Shown here: positions 44,332 through 51,904 of the stretch, piece after piece
Position numbering within the stretch: position 1 is the stretch's first letter
Layout of the letters: each line of letters starts with the position of its first letter
Assembly (NCBI GenBank): GCA_002841155.1
Contig: PHEH01000004.1
Coordinates: forward strand, 62,001-126,000
Direction: 5' to 3'
Length of the DNA stretch: 64,000 nucleotides
From: Alphaproteobacteria bacterium HGW-Alphaproteobacteria-18
Lineage (GTDB): Bacteria; Pseudomonadota; Alphaproteobacteria; Caulobacterales; Hyphomonadaceae
Notes under the pieces: model-generated
What the model was told of the DNA's origin: nothing
Databases searched by the model: none
The model's input: the letters and a program-made list of their open reading frames with translations, nothing else
Program-made: the position numbers and the translations under genes

Positions 44332-45084
44332 ATGGAAAGTAAAACCTCTTTCATGTCTTGTTCGGAACTGCTGGATCACGATGTGTCGAAGTGGATAGTT
44401 GGAAAAATTGACAAACTCCAAGGGCGCGCAAGATTTTGTTCGTATAATGCAGTTCGGTTTTTGCACTGGGCAGATGATATATTCGAAACATCGCATCTTG
44501 TTGCATCGTACTGCGCGATGAATGCGACTGAAGAGGCGGTGGCAGCTTTCATTTCGTCAGCAAAAGAAAATGGTCATAAGAGCAGTGGAGGAAAAGTGAA
44601 TTTGCATGCTCACCCCAATAAAGCGATGGTATCGATATTTGCTCAACGCTGCACAATTATTGCAAATAAAGCAAAGCTAGCAATTCAAGTGCACAAACCT
44701 ACCGATTCCTTAGCCTTTCGCGTCCCCAAGGGAGAAGGCTATCATTACGGGCATTTGCACCTGAGTACCTTCCAGATAGGAACCAGCGGTTCAAATGAAA
44801 TTGATAACGGGATAATGCTGGGCGATATGCCGTCTTTAGAAGACATTGAAAATGAAGCTCAGCTCACACACCAGAAACGCAATAGTCTTCTCTATGCAAC
44901 GGACAGCGGGGTTTCATCCGGCTTCATTCGCCCGGATTATGAGATTGCCCGCAACACAGCTTTGTCTTTAGGCTTAATCTGGGCCGCAGTAGATATGTAT
45001 ATGCATCCGGAACAAGATAGACCCCTTATCGAAGAAATACTGCCTCACTTAGTTCCCACACCACGATTACGCTCACCAAGCTAA
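44332..45084 (+). CDS. AT-rich orphan, 250 aa
   Basis: A 250-residue soluble protein I do not recognise. Its DNA is clearly AT-richer than both neighbours, which suggests acquisition by transfer. The N-terminal half looks helical (FCSYNAVRFLHWADDIFETSHLVASYC) and contains ATEEAVAAFISSAKENGH, faintly like the xEExxKA helix of HEPN/AbiV-type proteins, but no RxxxxH nuclease motif is seen, so I do not assign it. A His-rich stretch GYHYGHLHLSTF occurs near residue 137. It ends six bases before the Mpl/MurC-like ligase start, on the same strand, so read-through into that gene is likely. Confidence 0.7.
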   Translation: MESKTSFMSCSELLDHDVSKWIVGKIDKLQGRARFCSYNAVRFLHWADDIFETSHLVASYCAMNATEEAVAAFISSAKENGHKSSGGKVNLHAHPNKAMVSIFAQRCTIIANKAKLAIQVHKPTDSLAFRVPKGEGYHYGHLHLSTFQIGTSGSNEIDNGIMLGDMPSLEDIENEAQLTHQKRNSLLYATDSGVSSGFIRPDYEIARNTALSLGLIWAAVDMYMHPEQDRPLIEEILPHLVPTPRLRSPS

Positions 45085-45090
45085 AGTACC

Positions 45091-46500
45091 ATGACTCACC
45101 CCACCTCCTACTTCTTCTGCGGCATTGGCGGCTCCGGCATGTTGCCGCTGGCGCTGATCTTGGCTGATCAGGGCCACATCATCGAGGGGTCGGACCGGTC
45201 GCTCGATCAGGGGCGCACGCCGGCGAAGTTTGACTATCTGCGATCTCGCGGCATCCGCCTTTATCCGCAGGATGGCAGCGGCGTGACCAGCGCCGAGCAG
45301 GTCGTCGTTGCCTCCGCCGCCGTGGAGGACACCGTGCCCGATATTGCCGCCGCGCTGCGCGTCGGCGCCAAGCGGATGAGCCGGGCGCAGATGCTCGCCG
45401 CCCTCTTCAACGCCGCGCCCACGGCCATCGGCGTGGCGGGCACGAGCGGCAAATCCACCACCACCGGCATGATCGCCTGGATACTCCACCACGCCGGCAA
45501 AAGCCCCACGGTGATGAACGGCGCGGTGATGAAGAATTTCCAGACGCCCGACGCCCTCTTCGCCAGCTCTCTGGTGGGGGCGAGCGGCATCTTCGTCTCC
45601 GAAGTGGACGAGAGCGACGGCTCGATCGCCGGGTACACTCCGCGCATTGCGGTCGTCTCCAACATCTCACTTGACCATAAATCGATGGACGAGCTGCGCG
45701 CCCTCTTCGGCGGCTTCGCGGCCCGCGCCGAGACGGTCGTGCTGAACCTCGACAATGACGAGACAGCCCGCATGGCCGGGGACTTTCCCCAGGCGGTCAC
45801 CTACAGCCTTGAGAGCCCGGCCGCCCGCCTCACCGCGCGGGATATTGTGCCGGCGCCCACGCATATCACTTTCTCCGTACACGACCAGAAAACCGGAGAG
45901 ACCGCGCCCATCCGCCTCGCCACGCCCGGCCGTCATAACGTCTCCAATGCGCTGGCCGCCATCGCCGCCAGCATGGCCTGCGGCGTGTCGCTGAAGGAGG
46001 CCGCAGAGGCGCTCGCCAGCTTCGCAGGCATCTCCCGCCGCTTCGATGTGATCGGCACGGAAGGCGGCGTCACCGTCATCGATGATTTCGGCCACAACCC
46101 GGACAAGATCGCCGCCACCCTGCGCACCGTGAACCAGTTCCCCGGCCGCGTGCTGGTCATGTTCCAGCCCCACGGCTTCGGCCCCCTGCGCAATATGCGC
46201 CGCGAATTTGCCGCCTGCTTTGCCGAGAATCTCGACCCCGAAGATATCCTCCTGATGCCCGAGCCGGCTTACTTCGGCGGCACCGTCGACCGCTCCGTCA
46301 GCAGCCAGGACCTTGCCGCCGACATCACGGCGCTGGGCCGGCACGCAGAAGCTCTTGGCGACCGGGACGCGTGCGGCGGCCGCCTTCTGGAGCTTGCCCG
46401 GCCGGGCGACCGCATCCTCGTCATGGGCGCGCGCGATGACACGCTGACGGTGTTTGCGCAGGAATTGCTCGCCAGCTTCAAGGCACGCGCGGGGGCATAA
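45091..46500 (+). CDS. mpl: Mur ligase, Mpl/MurC type (murein tripeptide ligase)
   Basis: A 469-residue Mur-ligase. The UDP-binding start is YFFCGIGGSGMLPLALILAD, the ATP loop is GVAGTSGKSTTTGMIAW, SEVDESDGSIAGYTPRIAVVS holds the Mg site and GRHNVSNALAAIAAS and DDFGHNPDKIAATL mark the C-terminal domains. It is clearly MurC-like but differs from biosynthetic MurC and stands outside a cell-wall cluster, beside an LD-carboxypeptidase; Mpl, which reattaches recycled tripeptide to UDP-MurNAc, is the likely role (inference). Its own ribosome site is weak. A hairpin terminator follows immediately. Confidence 0.82.
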   Translation: MTHPTSYFFCGIGGSGMLPLALILADQGHIIEGSDRSLDQGRTPAKFDYLRSRGIRLYPQDGSGVTSAEQVVVASAAVEDTVPDIAAALRVGAKRMSRAQMLAALFNAAPTAIGVAGTSGKSTTTGMIAWILHHAGKSPTVMNGAVMKNFQTPDALFASSLVGASGIFVSEVDESDGSIAGYTPRIAVVSNISLDHKSMDELRALFGGFAARAETVVLNLDNDETARMAGDFPQAVTYSLESPAARLTARDIVPAPTHITFSVHDQKTGETAPIRLATPGRHNVSNALAAIAASMACGVSLKEAAEALASFAGISRRFDVIGTEGGVTVIDDFGHNPDKIAATLRTVNQFPGRVLVMFQPHGFGPLRNMRREFAACFAENLDPEDILLMPEPAYFGGTVDRSVSSQDLAADITALGRHAEALGDRDACGGRLLELARPGDRILVMGARDDTLTVFAQELLASFKARAGA

Positions 46501-46559
46501 AAAACTCCAACGGCGTTGGAGTTTTTCGCGTCTCGTTGGAGGAATCGTTGGAGTTTTTT
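46501..46559. terminator. Bidirectional terminator made of GTTGGAGTTTTT repeats
   Basis: AAAACTCCAAC and GTTGGAGTTTT pair over a three-base loop directly after the ligase stop codon, followed by T; two more GTTGGAG(TTTTTT) copies lie at 46535 and 46547. On the minus strand the same units would terminate the luxR transcript. The identical GTTGGAGTTTTT/AAAACTCCAAC pair is used again at 53912-53970, so this is a dispersed repeat that works as a terminator. Confidence 0.85.
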
Positions 46560-46568
46560 AGAGCTTTT

Positions 46569-47333
46569 TCAGCCCCCGCCACCCTGCCCGATATAACCCA
46601 GCGTCGTCGCCAGACGGATGGTCTGGGAGCGGCCGGAAACGCATAATTTGCGGCTGGCATTGGTCATGTGGAAGCGCACCGTAGGCGCTGAAACGCCCAT
46701 GATTGTGGCGATTTCAGCGTCCGTCTTGCCCGCCGCCGCCCACTTCAGGCACTGGATTTCCCGGCGCGTGAACTCCACCATCTCCGGGTCCGCCGATGGC
46801 AATACCGCGTCCCGGTAAGCCGACAGGAATTTCAGCGCGAGCATGTAAAACTCCGCGCCCCGACCCGCAAAAATCGCTTCTACATCAACACCTTCGTCAT
46901 TCGTGGCCCAGACAACCGCCCCAATCACCCCCATCGGCGAATGGATCGGCGCAACGATCGCCCCCTGCACGCCGTAAGCCCTGTAGGCCTCCGGATCGAT
47001 CTTGCGATTCACCGCCTCCAGCGCCCGCACCGGCCGCCAGCTGTGCATCTTGCCTTTGTGATAATAAAACGGCTCCCCGCACACCCGGACGACGCGGATA
47101 ATGCCCGCGCGCAGCGCAAAAGCGCGGTCTTTCCAATAGGCGAGGTCTGGATCGACCCAGCGGAAAACCGTCTCCGCCAGCGGGCGCCCATCGGCGCCAA
47201 TCATCGGGGATGGATCGCTGAGATCCGCGCTGACCGCAACGTAAGGCAGGCCCGCCTCGCGGCCCAACCTGTCAATCTGGCGAGCGAGCTTCATCATCTC
47301 ACTTAAGGTATCGTGCGGACCTGCGGTGTCCAT
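46569..47333 (-). CDS. LuxR-family regulator without a synthase (LuxR solo)
   Basis: A 254-residue regulator. The C-terminal GerE-type helix-turn-helix is clear: EFTRREIQCLKWAAAGKTDAEIATIMGVSAPTVRFHM followed by ASRKLCVSGRSQ (residues about 190-240). The N-terminal 170 residues are compatible with an autoinducer-binding fold (WKDRAFALRAGIIRVV and GVQGAIVAPIHSPMGVIGAVV), but the strictly conserved Trp/Tyr/Asp set for acyl-homoserine lactones is not evident. No LuxI homologue is near. It is divergent from the acyl-CoA dehydrogenase, which is the obvious candidate target (inference). Confidence 0.85.
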   Translation of the reverse strand: MDTAGPHDTLSEMMKLARQIDRLGREAGLPYVAVSADLSDPSPMIGADGRPLAETVFRWVDPDLAYWKDRAFALRAGIIRVVRVCGEPFYYHKGKMHSWRPVRALEAVNRKIDPEAYRAYGVQGAIVAPIHSPMGVIGAVVWATNDEGVDVEAIFAGRGAEFYMLALKFLSAYRDAVLPSADPEMVEFTRREIQCLKWAAAGKTDAEIATIMGVSAPTVRFHMTNASRKLCVSGRSQTIRLATTLGYIGQGGGG

Positions 47334-47430
47334 TTTCGGCGAGCCCTATCAATTCCGTCAGCTTGCCCCATGCTGTCTTGCTTGCTCAGACTCGGAAAAA
47401 GCCAGAAACAACAAGCCGGGAGGCGCGACC

Positions 47431-48606
47431 ATGAGACTAGATCTGTCATCGCAGGATATTGAATTTCAGAAAGAAGTGCGAGCCTTCCTCCGGGACAAGC
47501 TGAGCCCGGAGCTGGCCGCTGCCGGGCGCCTGGCGACCAGCGTCTTCATCGAACCGGAATTCACCCTGCCCTGGCAGCGCATCCTGCACGAACGCGGCTG
47601 GGTCGCGCCCCATTGGCCGAAGGAATATGGCGGTACCGGCTGGTCCGAAATGCAGCGGTATATCTTTGCCAGCGAGTGCGCGCGGGCCGGGGCGCCGGGG
47701 CTGGCACCGATGGGGCTGGGGATGGTGGGGCCGTGCATCATCGGGTACGGCACAGAGGCGCAGAAAGCCCATTACCTGCCGCGGATTCTGTCGGGAGAGG
47801 ACTATTGGTGTCAGGGTTATTCGGAGCCGGGATCGGGCTCGGACCTCGCCTCACTCCAGCTGCGGGCGGTGAGTGACGGGGACGATTATGTGCTGAATGG
47901 CACGAAGATCTGGACCACCCATGCCCACCACGCCAACAAGATGTTCTGCCTGGTGCGGACCGCCCCCGACGCCAAGGCGCAGAAGGGGATAACCTTCCTC
48001 CTGCTCGACATGGCTATCCCCGGTATCAAGGTCGACCCGATCATCACGCTGGCGGGCGAGCATGAGCTCAACCAGGTGTTCTTCGACGATGTCCGCGTGC
48101 CCAAGTCTGGCCGGCTCGGCGAGGAGAATGATGGCTGGTCGGTGGCAAAATACCTTTTGGAATTCGAGCGTTCTGGCGGATCGTCTGCCGGGCTGGAGGC
48201 CGGGCTGGGCCGTTTGCAGCGCTATGTCACCGGTCTTGGCGACACCGATCTGATGCGGCTAGCGGCAGATCTGAGTACGCGCGTGGAGGCGATCAAGGGC
48301 ACCGAGCAGCGCATCCTTTCGGCCGTTTCCAGTGGAAAGCCGCCGGGGCCGGCCGCCTCGATGCTGAAGATCCAGCGGACCGAACTGATGCAGGCGGTGG
48401 ATGAACTGGCCGTTCTGGCGGGCGGAATTTATGCGGGGGTCCAGCAGCTCGAAGCGGTGCATCCGCTGGCGAATGTGGCGCCCATCGGGCCGGCTGAACT
48501 GGTGACGGCGATGCCGCGCTATCTCAACAACCGGGCAGGCTCGATCTATGGCGGATCGAATGAGGTTCAGCGGAATATCATTGCGAAGGGGGTTTTGGGG
48601 TTGTGA
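47431..48606 (+). CDS. Acyl-CoA dehydrogenase
   Basis: A 391-residue flavoprotein dehydrogenase. Sections seen: RLDLSSQDIEFQKEVRAFL at the N-terminus, APHWPKEYGGTGWS, YSEPGSGSDLASLQLRAV (flavin binding), NGTKIWTTHAHHANKMF, LLEFERSGGSSAGLEAGLG and SIYGGSNEVQRNIIAKGVLG, where the last helix caps FAD. The base is probably not the usual Glu; its position near residue 374 reads YGGSN. The ATG at 47431 follows GGGAGG; a longer upstream frame lacks such a site. Substrate unknown; the group includes steroid-side-chain and branched-chain enzymes. Confidence 0.92.
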   Translation: MRLDLSSQDIEFQKEVRAFLRDKLSPELAAAGRLATSVFIEPEFTLPWQRILHERGWVAPHWPKEYGGTGWSEMQRYIFASECARAGAPGLAPMGLGMVGPCIIGYGTEAQKAHYLPRILSGEDYWCQGYSEPGSGSDLASLQLRAVSDGDDYVLNGTKIWTTHAHHANKMFCLVRTAPDAKAQKGITFLLLDMAIPGIKVDPIITLAGEHELNQVFFDDVRVPKSGRLGEENDGWSVAKYLLEFERSGGSSAGLEAGLGRLQRYVTGLGDTDLMRLAADLSTRVEAIKGTEQRILSAVSSGKPPGPAASMLKIQRTELMQAVDELAVLAGGIYAGVQQLEAVHPLANVAPIGPAELVTAMPRYLNNRAGSIYGGSNEVQRNIIAKGVLGL

Positions 48607-48646
48607 GTAGGTGATTCCCCAATGCCTTGAAATTTCAGGGCAAATC

Positions 48647-48755
48647 GGGACAGTTTTGCGCCAAAAGGCGCGCAAACGCGGACATTTCCAGGACACATCG
48701 GGACAAACCGGGACAGTTTGGGACAATCCGGGACAACTTCGGACACCTTCAGACA
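48647..48755 (+). repeat. Phased GGGACA-hexamer array, ten-base period
   Basis: GGGACA or one-base variants start at 48690, 48700, 48710, 48720, 48730, 48740 and 48750, exactly ten bases apart, with outlying copies at 48647 and 48679. The four-base spacers vary. The array fills the gap between the acyl-CoA dehydrogenase and a broken methyltransferase gene and shows no coding potential on either strand. Similar shorter runs occur at 23519 (within thiL) and 34508. Confidence 0.85.
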
Positions 48756-48840
48756 GCTTCGGGCGGGCTCGCGCCATTGCCATCCCTCGCCCTTAGCGAG
48801 CATAAGGACGTGTTCCAGTAGCAGGCCACCGGGGGCAGGT

Positions 48841-49389
48841 TTGACCGACACGAATACCGTGGACAAGTTCATCACGCGCTGGCGGCCCTCGGGCGGCAAT
48901 GAGCAGGCCAACTTCCAATCGTTCGCGAGCGAGCTGACCGGCCTTCTGGGGGTGGATAAGCCCGAGCCTGCCACCAGTGACGGACAGACCGATCATTACC
49001 GGTTCGAGCGCCCGGTGCGCTTCATCCATACCGGCCGGGAGCGGCGCGGGCGGATCGACCTTTACCGGCGCGGCTGTTTCGTCATGGAGGGCAAGCAGGG
49101 ACAGGACGGCGCCGACCAGAGCGAGGACGCGCAGCTGGCCCTGCTGACCGGGCAGGACGCTCCGTAGGTGAAACAGGGCGGGCACGGCCGGCGCGGCACG
49201 AAGGCGTTCGACGACGCAATGATGAAGGCCCGCGCGCAGGCCGATGGCTATGCCCGCGCAGTATCGCGCGAAGATGGCTGGCCGCCTTTCCTGATCATCG
49301 TGGATGTTGGCCATGTGATGGAGCTGTATGCCGACTTCTCGCGTTTTCCAGCAGCTAAGCAAGTCGGGAGCACAAGAGAGAACAAATAG
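48841..49389 (+). pseudogene. N-terminal remnant of an MmeI-like (type IIG) DNA methyltransferase
   Basis: The frame matches the N-terminus of large class I SAM-dependent DNA methyltransferases of the MmeI/PglX-like type: TVDKFITRWRPSGGNEQANFQSF, the RIDLYRRGCFVMEGKQG nuclease-like segment (Glu and Lys of a PD-ExK-like site) and, later, [23 protein letters not shown] at 49165 interrupts the frame in place, with the similarity continuing after it in the same frame, and all likeness ends at 49358, soon after ADFSR, well before the methyltransferase motifs. The start is a guess (TTG at 48841, GGGGGCAGG upstream). Its C-terminal partner lies at 50443-50985. Confidence 0.82.
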
Positions 49390-49479
49390 ACAACATGGGT
49401 CAAGAAGCGCTATGTCTTTGTCAGTGAGTTGTAAACCAAATCAACTGTACGGCGAGGTGGGCACAAACAAGGGTGTGCA

Positions 49480-50391
49480 ATGAGCGACGCCACGGTCATC
49501 CTAACAGATAAGCGGCCAGAACCACCAAAGGCTGACTTTGCATTTTATATTGATTTCCAGAAGGGCGTGGGTTCACCGTCCCGCGTATTCTCGGCGACCT
49601 CAGATTTCATCAAGGCTTGCGAACGCCTCGATAAAGAACTGGTTCGTTCCGTTGATAGTAATATCGAGACGGTGCTGATCTTAGAAGACATTGAGGCCGC
49701 ATCCCTAAAGACTTGGTTACGCAATGTTCTAGTGGCTACTGAAGATGATGGTCTGAAGGCGCTCGACTGGAAACCACTTGTTGGAAAATATCTAGTAAGA
49801 GCTAAATACGCGATCCTCAAATGGATCGACAATGAGGAAGGGCCAAAAGACCTAAGGTCGCTAGGACGAGAAATTCAGTTGATCGCTTCTGAAACTGACG
49901 TCCGGCACTTGCCCGATTACTCTCCCCCAAGTCCTCAAACATTGATTCGAGCAATCGAGGATTTTCAAGGAGTGAAAGACCGTCTCGCTGAAGGCGACCA
50001 CGCCGCCTTTATATCTGAGGATGCGGAACACTCTATAAACATCAGTATACGCCTCAGTATTGAAGATATTGAACAACTAGCAGTAAAAGAAATTGTTCAG
50101 CAGCAGCGGCAGCCTTTAATTTTAGCCGTCAAAAAGCCAGATTATCTGGGCGAAAGCATGTGGGAAATGCGGTTTGGAAAAAGAACCATCTCGGCCAAGT
50201 TAGCCGATGAAGATTGGCTGAAGCGTTTCCAAAATCGTGAAGTTGACGTTCGCCCGGGAGACTCATTACGGTGCGAAGTCGATATTGATCTTTTATATGG
50301 ACATGACAATGAGCCGATAGGTGAGCGATATACAATTGTTCGGGTCATTGAAGTTCTACCAAATACCTTTTCACAAGGCAGTTTGTTTTGA
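49480..50391 (+). CDS. AT-rich orphan, 303 aa, replacing the core of a DNA methyltransferase gene
   Basis: A 303-residue soluble protein I cannot assign. Its DNA is much AT-richer than the flanks. The N-terminal half has an ordered look: FAFYIDFQKGVGSPSRVFSA, then VLILEDIEAASLKTWLRNVL and ALDWKPLVGKYLVRAKYAIL. The C-terminal half is rich in strands and charged residues (EDAEHSINISIRLSIEDIE and a final DLLYGHDNEPIGERYTIVRVIEV). No signal peptide, membrane helix or nucleotide loop. The start has AAGGGTG upstream. Flanked on both sides by remnants of one methyltransferase gene and close to tRNA-Lys, it is likely mobile or defence-related cargo (inference). Confidence 0.75.
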   Translation: MSDATVILTDKRPEPPKADFAFYIDFQKGVGSPSRVFSATSDFIKACERLDKELVRSVDSNIETVLILEDIEAASLKTWLRNVLVATEDDGLKALDWKPLVGKYLVRAKYAILKWIDNEEGPKDLRSLGREIQLIASETDVRHLPDYSPPSPQTLIRAIEDFQGVKDRLAEGDHAAFISEDAEHSINISIRLSIEDIEQLAVKEIVQQQRQPLILAVKKPDYLGESMWEMRFGKRTISAKLADEDWLKRFQNREVDVRPGDSLRCEVDIDLLYGHDNEPIGERYTIVRVIEVLPNTFSQGSLF

Positions 50392-50442
50392 TTCACCTAC
50401 TCAATAAAATTATTCTTTAGGCTGAGTTTATTTTCACAACAG

Positions 50443-50985
50443 ATGTATAATGTGCTGGAGAAATTCCGTGCGCTGGAAGCGGCGCGGACGGGCGAGACGC
50501 TGGAGGGGCCTGAAAAGCAGATCTGGCAGGACGGGCAGATTGGCCGCCTGAAGGAGCTGCACGATGAGATCGATGCGGCCGTCGCCGCCGCCTATGGCTG
50601 GCCGGCGGACCTTTCCGAGGAGGACATCCTCTCCCGCCTTGTGGCGCTGAACCGGGAGCGGGCGCTGGAGGAGGCGGCCGGGCGCGTGCGCTGGCTGCGC
50701 CCTGAATATCAGAACCCGGCCGGGGGCGAGGTGGCCGCCACCACCAAGGACGCCGACCTTTCCGGGGAGGCCGCGCAGAGCGCCGCCCTGCCCGACTGGC
50801 CCAAATCCCTGCCCGAACGCATCGCCGCGGTGCGCGCCGCGCTGGAGGAGATGGGCGAGGCGAGCGCCAGGCAGATTGCCGCGCGCTATCGCGGGACGGG
50901 CGAGAAAGGCGTGACGCCCCTGCTGGAGAGCCTGGCGGCGCTGGGCCAGGCAGAAATCCTGGAAGACGGGCGATATGCCGCCTGA
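50443..50985 (+). pseudogene. C-terminal remnant of an MmeI-like (type IIG) DNA methyltransferase
   Basis: A frame of 180 residues that matches the C-terminal end of the same type of large methyltransferase whose N-terminus lies at 48841: MYNVLEKFRALEAARTGE, LKELHDEIDAAVAAAYGWP, LSRLVALNRERALEEAAGRV and RWLRPEYQNP, followed by a wHTH-like tail (ASARQIAARYRGTGEKGVTPLLESLAALGQAEI). In intact members this part belongs to the target-recognition/C-terminal region of a single protein of 900-1000 residues, so roughly 600 residues of core are missing between the remnants. GC content is high again here. It might still be made as a free protein from the ATG at 50443. Confidence 0.82.
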
Positions 50986-51026
50986 CGGGGCGGGCGGGGG
51001 AAATCGCCTGATTTTCAGGGGGGATT

Positions 51027-51102
51027 TGGTGTGCCCAACAGGGTTCGAACCTGTGACCTACTGATTAAAAGTCAGTTGCTCTACCAGCTGAGCTATGGGC
51101 AC
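51027..51102 (-). tRNA. tRNA-Lys (UUU)
   Basis: Read on the minus strand: acceptor GTGCCCA/TGGGCAC, anticodon stem ACTGA/TCAGT with loop CTTTTAA giving anticodon UUU, T-loop TTCGAAC and encoded CCA. It lies 41 bases beyond the end of the methyltransferase remnant and in the opposite direction; tRNA genes are common insertion points, though no att repeat was found. Confidence 0.95.
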
Positions 51103-51216
51103 GACCGACGGCCTGAAACGACCGAAGCGGCCATTTAGGCCGGGAGTCGGGGTCGGTCAACACTTCCCTGCACGCAGAGGCTTGATGTGGCCATATTTTT
51201 CACATCTCATCGGGAA

Positions 51217-51828
51217 ATGCGCCCTGTCATCCTGCTTCTCTCCGCCGCCCTGATGCTGCCTGCCTGCGCAAGCGGCGGGCAAAATAACGACCAGAACGGC
51301 TCCATGACCGGCAATATGGGCTCTGCGGCGAGCGGCGCAGCAAACCAGACGCGCGATGGCTTTGCCGATGCGGCCTCCGCCTCGCTGGACGACTTCAACC
51401 TGCGCCGCCGGGAAATTCCACAGCTTCTGGCGGCGCTGATCTCGCCCTACGGCCCGCCCTCCGAGATGAACTGCGCAGGTATCGCGATGGATATCGTTGA
51501 ACTCGACGCCGTGCTGGGCCGCGACTGGGACAGCGGCGCGCCGGATGAACGGCTGAACTCTGAAATTCTGGCCGATGAGGCGTCAAACGCGGCGCTCGAT
51601 ACGGTGCGCTCGGTGTCGACGGGGTGGATCCCGTTCCGGGGGCTGGTGCGCAAGGCAACGGGCGCGGAAAGCCATGAGAAGAAGTATAATCAGGCGTTCA
51701 AGATCGGCGCCCAGCGGCGCGCCTATCTGAAGGGCTACGGACAGGCACTGGACTGCCCCCCGCCGGCCCATCCCGATTTCGAGGCGCTGGAACTTCTGAA
51801 GAAGGACAGCAAGGTTCAGTATAAGTGA
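51217..51828 (+). CDS. Hypothetical lipoprotein
   Basis: A protein of about 203 residues with a lipoprotein signal (RPVILLLSAALMLPAC, lipobox LPAC). An in-frame GTG at 51187 is possible but would place a non-signal stretch first, so the ATG at 51217 is preferred. After a low-complexity Gly/Asn/Ser linker comes a conserved-looking segment: SLDDFNLRRREIPQLLAAL, GPPSEMNCAGIAMDIVELDAVLGRDWD and WIPFRGLVRKATGAES. I know similar proteins only as hypothetical alphaproteobacterial ones. Envelope location likely; function unknown. Confidence 0.72.
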   Translation: MRPVILLLSAALMLPACASGGQNNDQNGSMTGNMGSAASGAANQTRDGFADAASASLDDFNLRRREIPQLLAALISPYGPPSEMNCAGIAMDIVELDAVLGRDWDSGAPDERLNSEILADEASNAALDTVRSVSTGWIPFRGLVRKATGAESHEKKYNQAFKIGAQRRAYLKGYGQALDCPPPAHPDFEALELLKKDSKVQYK

Positions 51829-51844
51829 GGCGCGCCCCGTCTCG

Positions 51845-51869
51845 TCCTTCGGCTTCGCTCAGGATGAGC
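51845..51869. repeat. Single arm of the CTTCGCTCAGGATGA repeat
   Basis: One copy of TCCTTCGGCTTCGCTCAGGA followed by TGAGC, differing from the arms at 43168-43246 by one base in the core. No partner arm follows, so this is a solo half-element between the convergent lipoprotein and tgt genes. Confidence 0.75.
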
Positions 51870-51904
51870 CGTTTGATAGCTCAGCGCAGGCGACCACGGA
51901 GCCT

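Noticed and set aside
44332-45084. HEPN/AbiV-type toxin
   Set aside because: Only a loose ATEEAV helix similarity; the RxxxxH catalytic motif is missing and there is no antitoxin partner.
48647-48755. Possible CRISPR array
   Set aside because: The repeated unit is a hexamer at a ten-base period with four-base spacers; no 24-40 base direct repeats and no cas genes.
48259-48783. Minus-strand frame of 174 residues over the hexamer array
   Set aside because: Its Cys/Pro/Val repeats come only from reading the GGGACA array in reverse; no start site.
50986-51216. attL/attR-type repeat at tRNA-Lys marking an integrated island
   Set aside because: I found no duplicated 3' tRNA segment within the window and no integrase, so integration at this tRNA is not supported.
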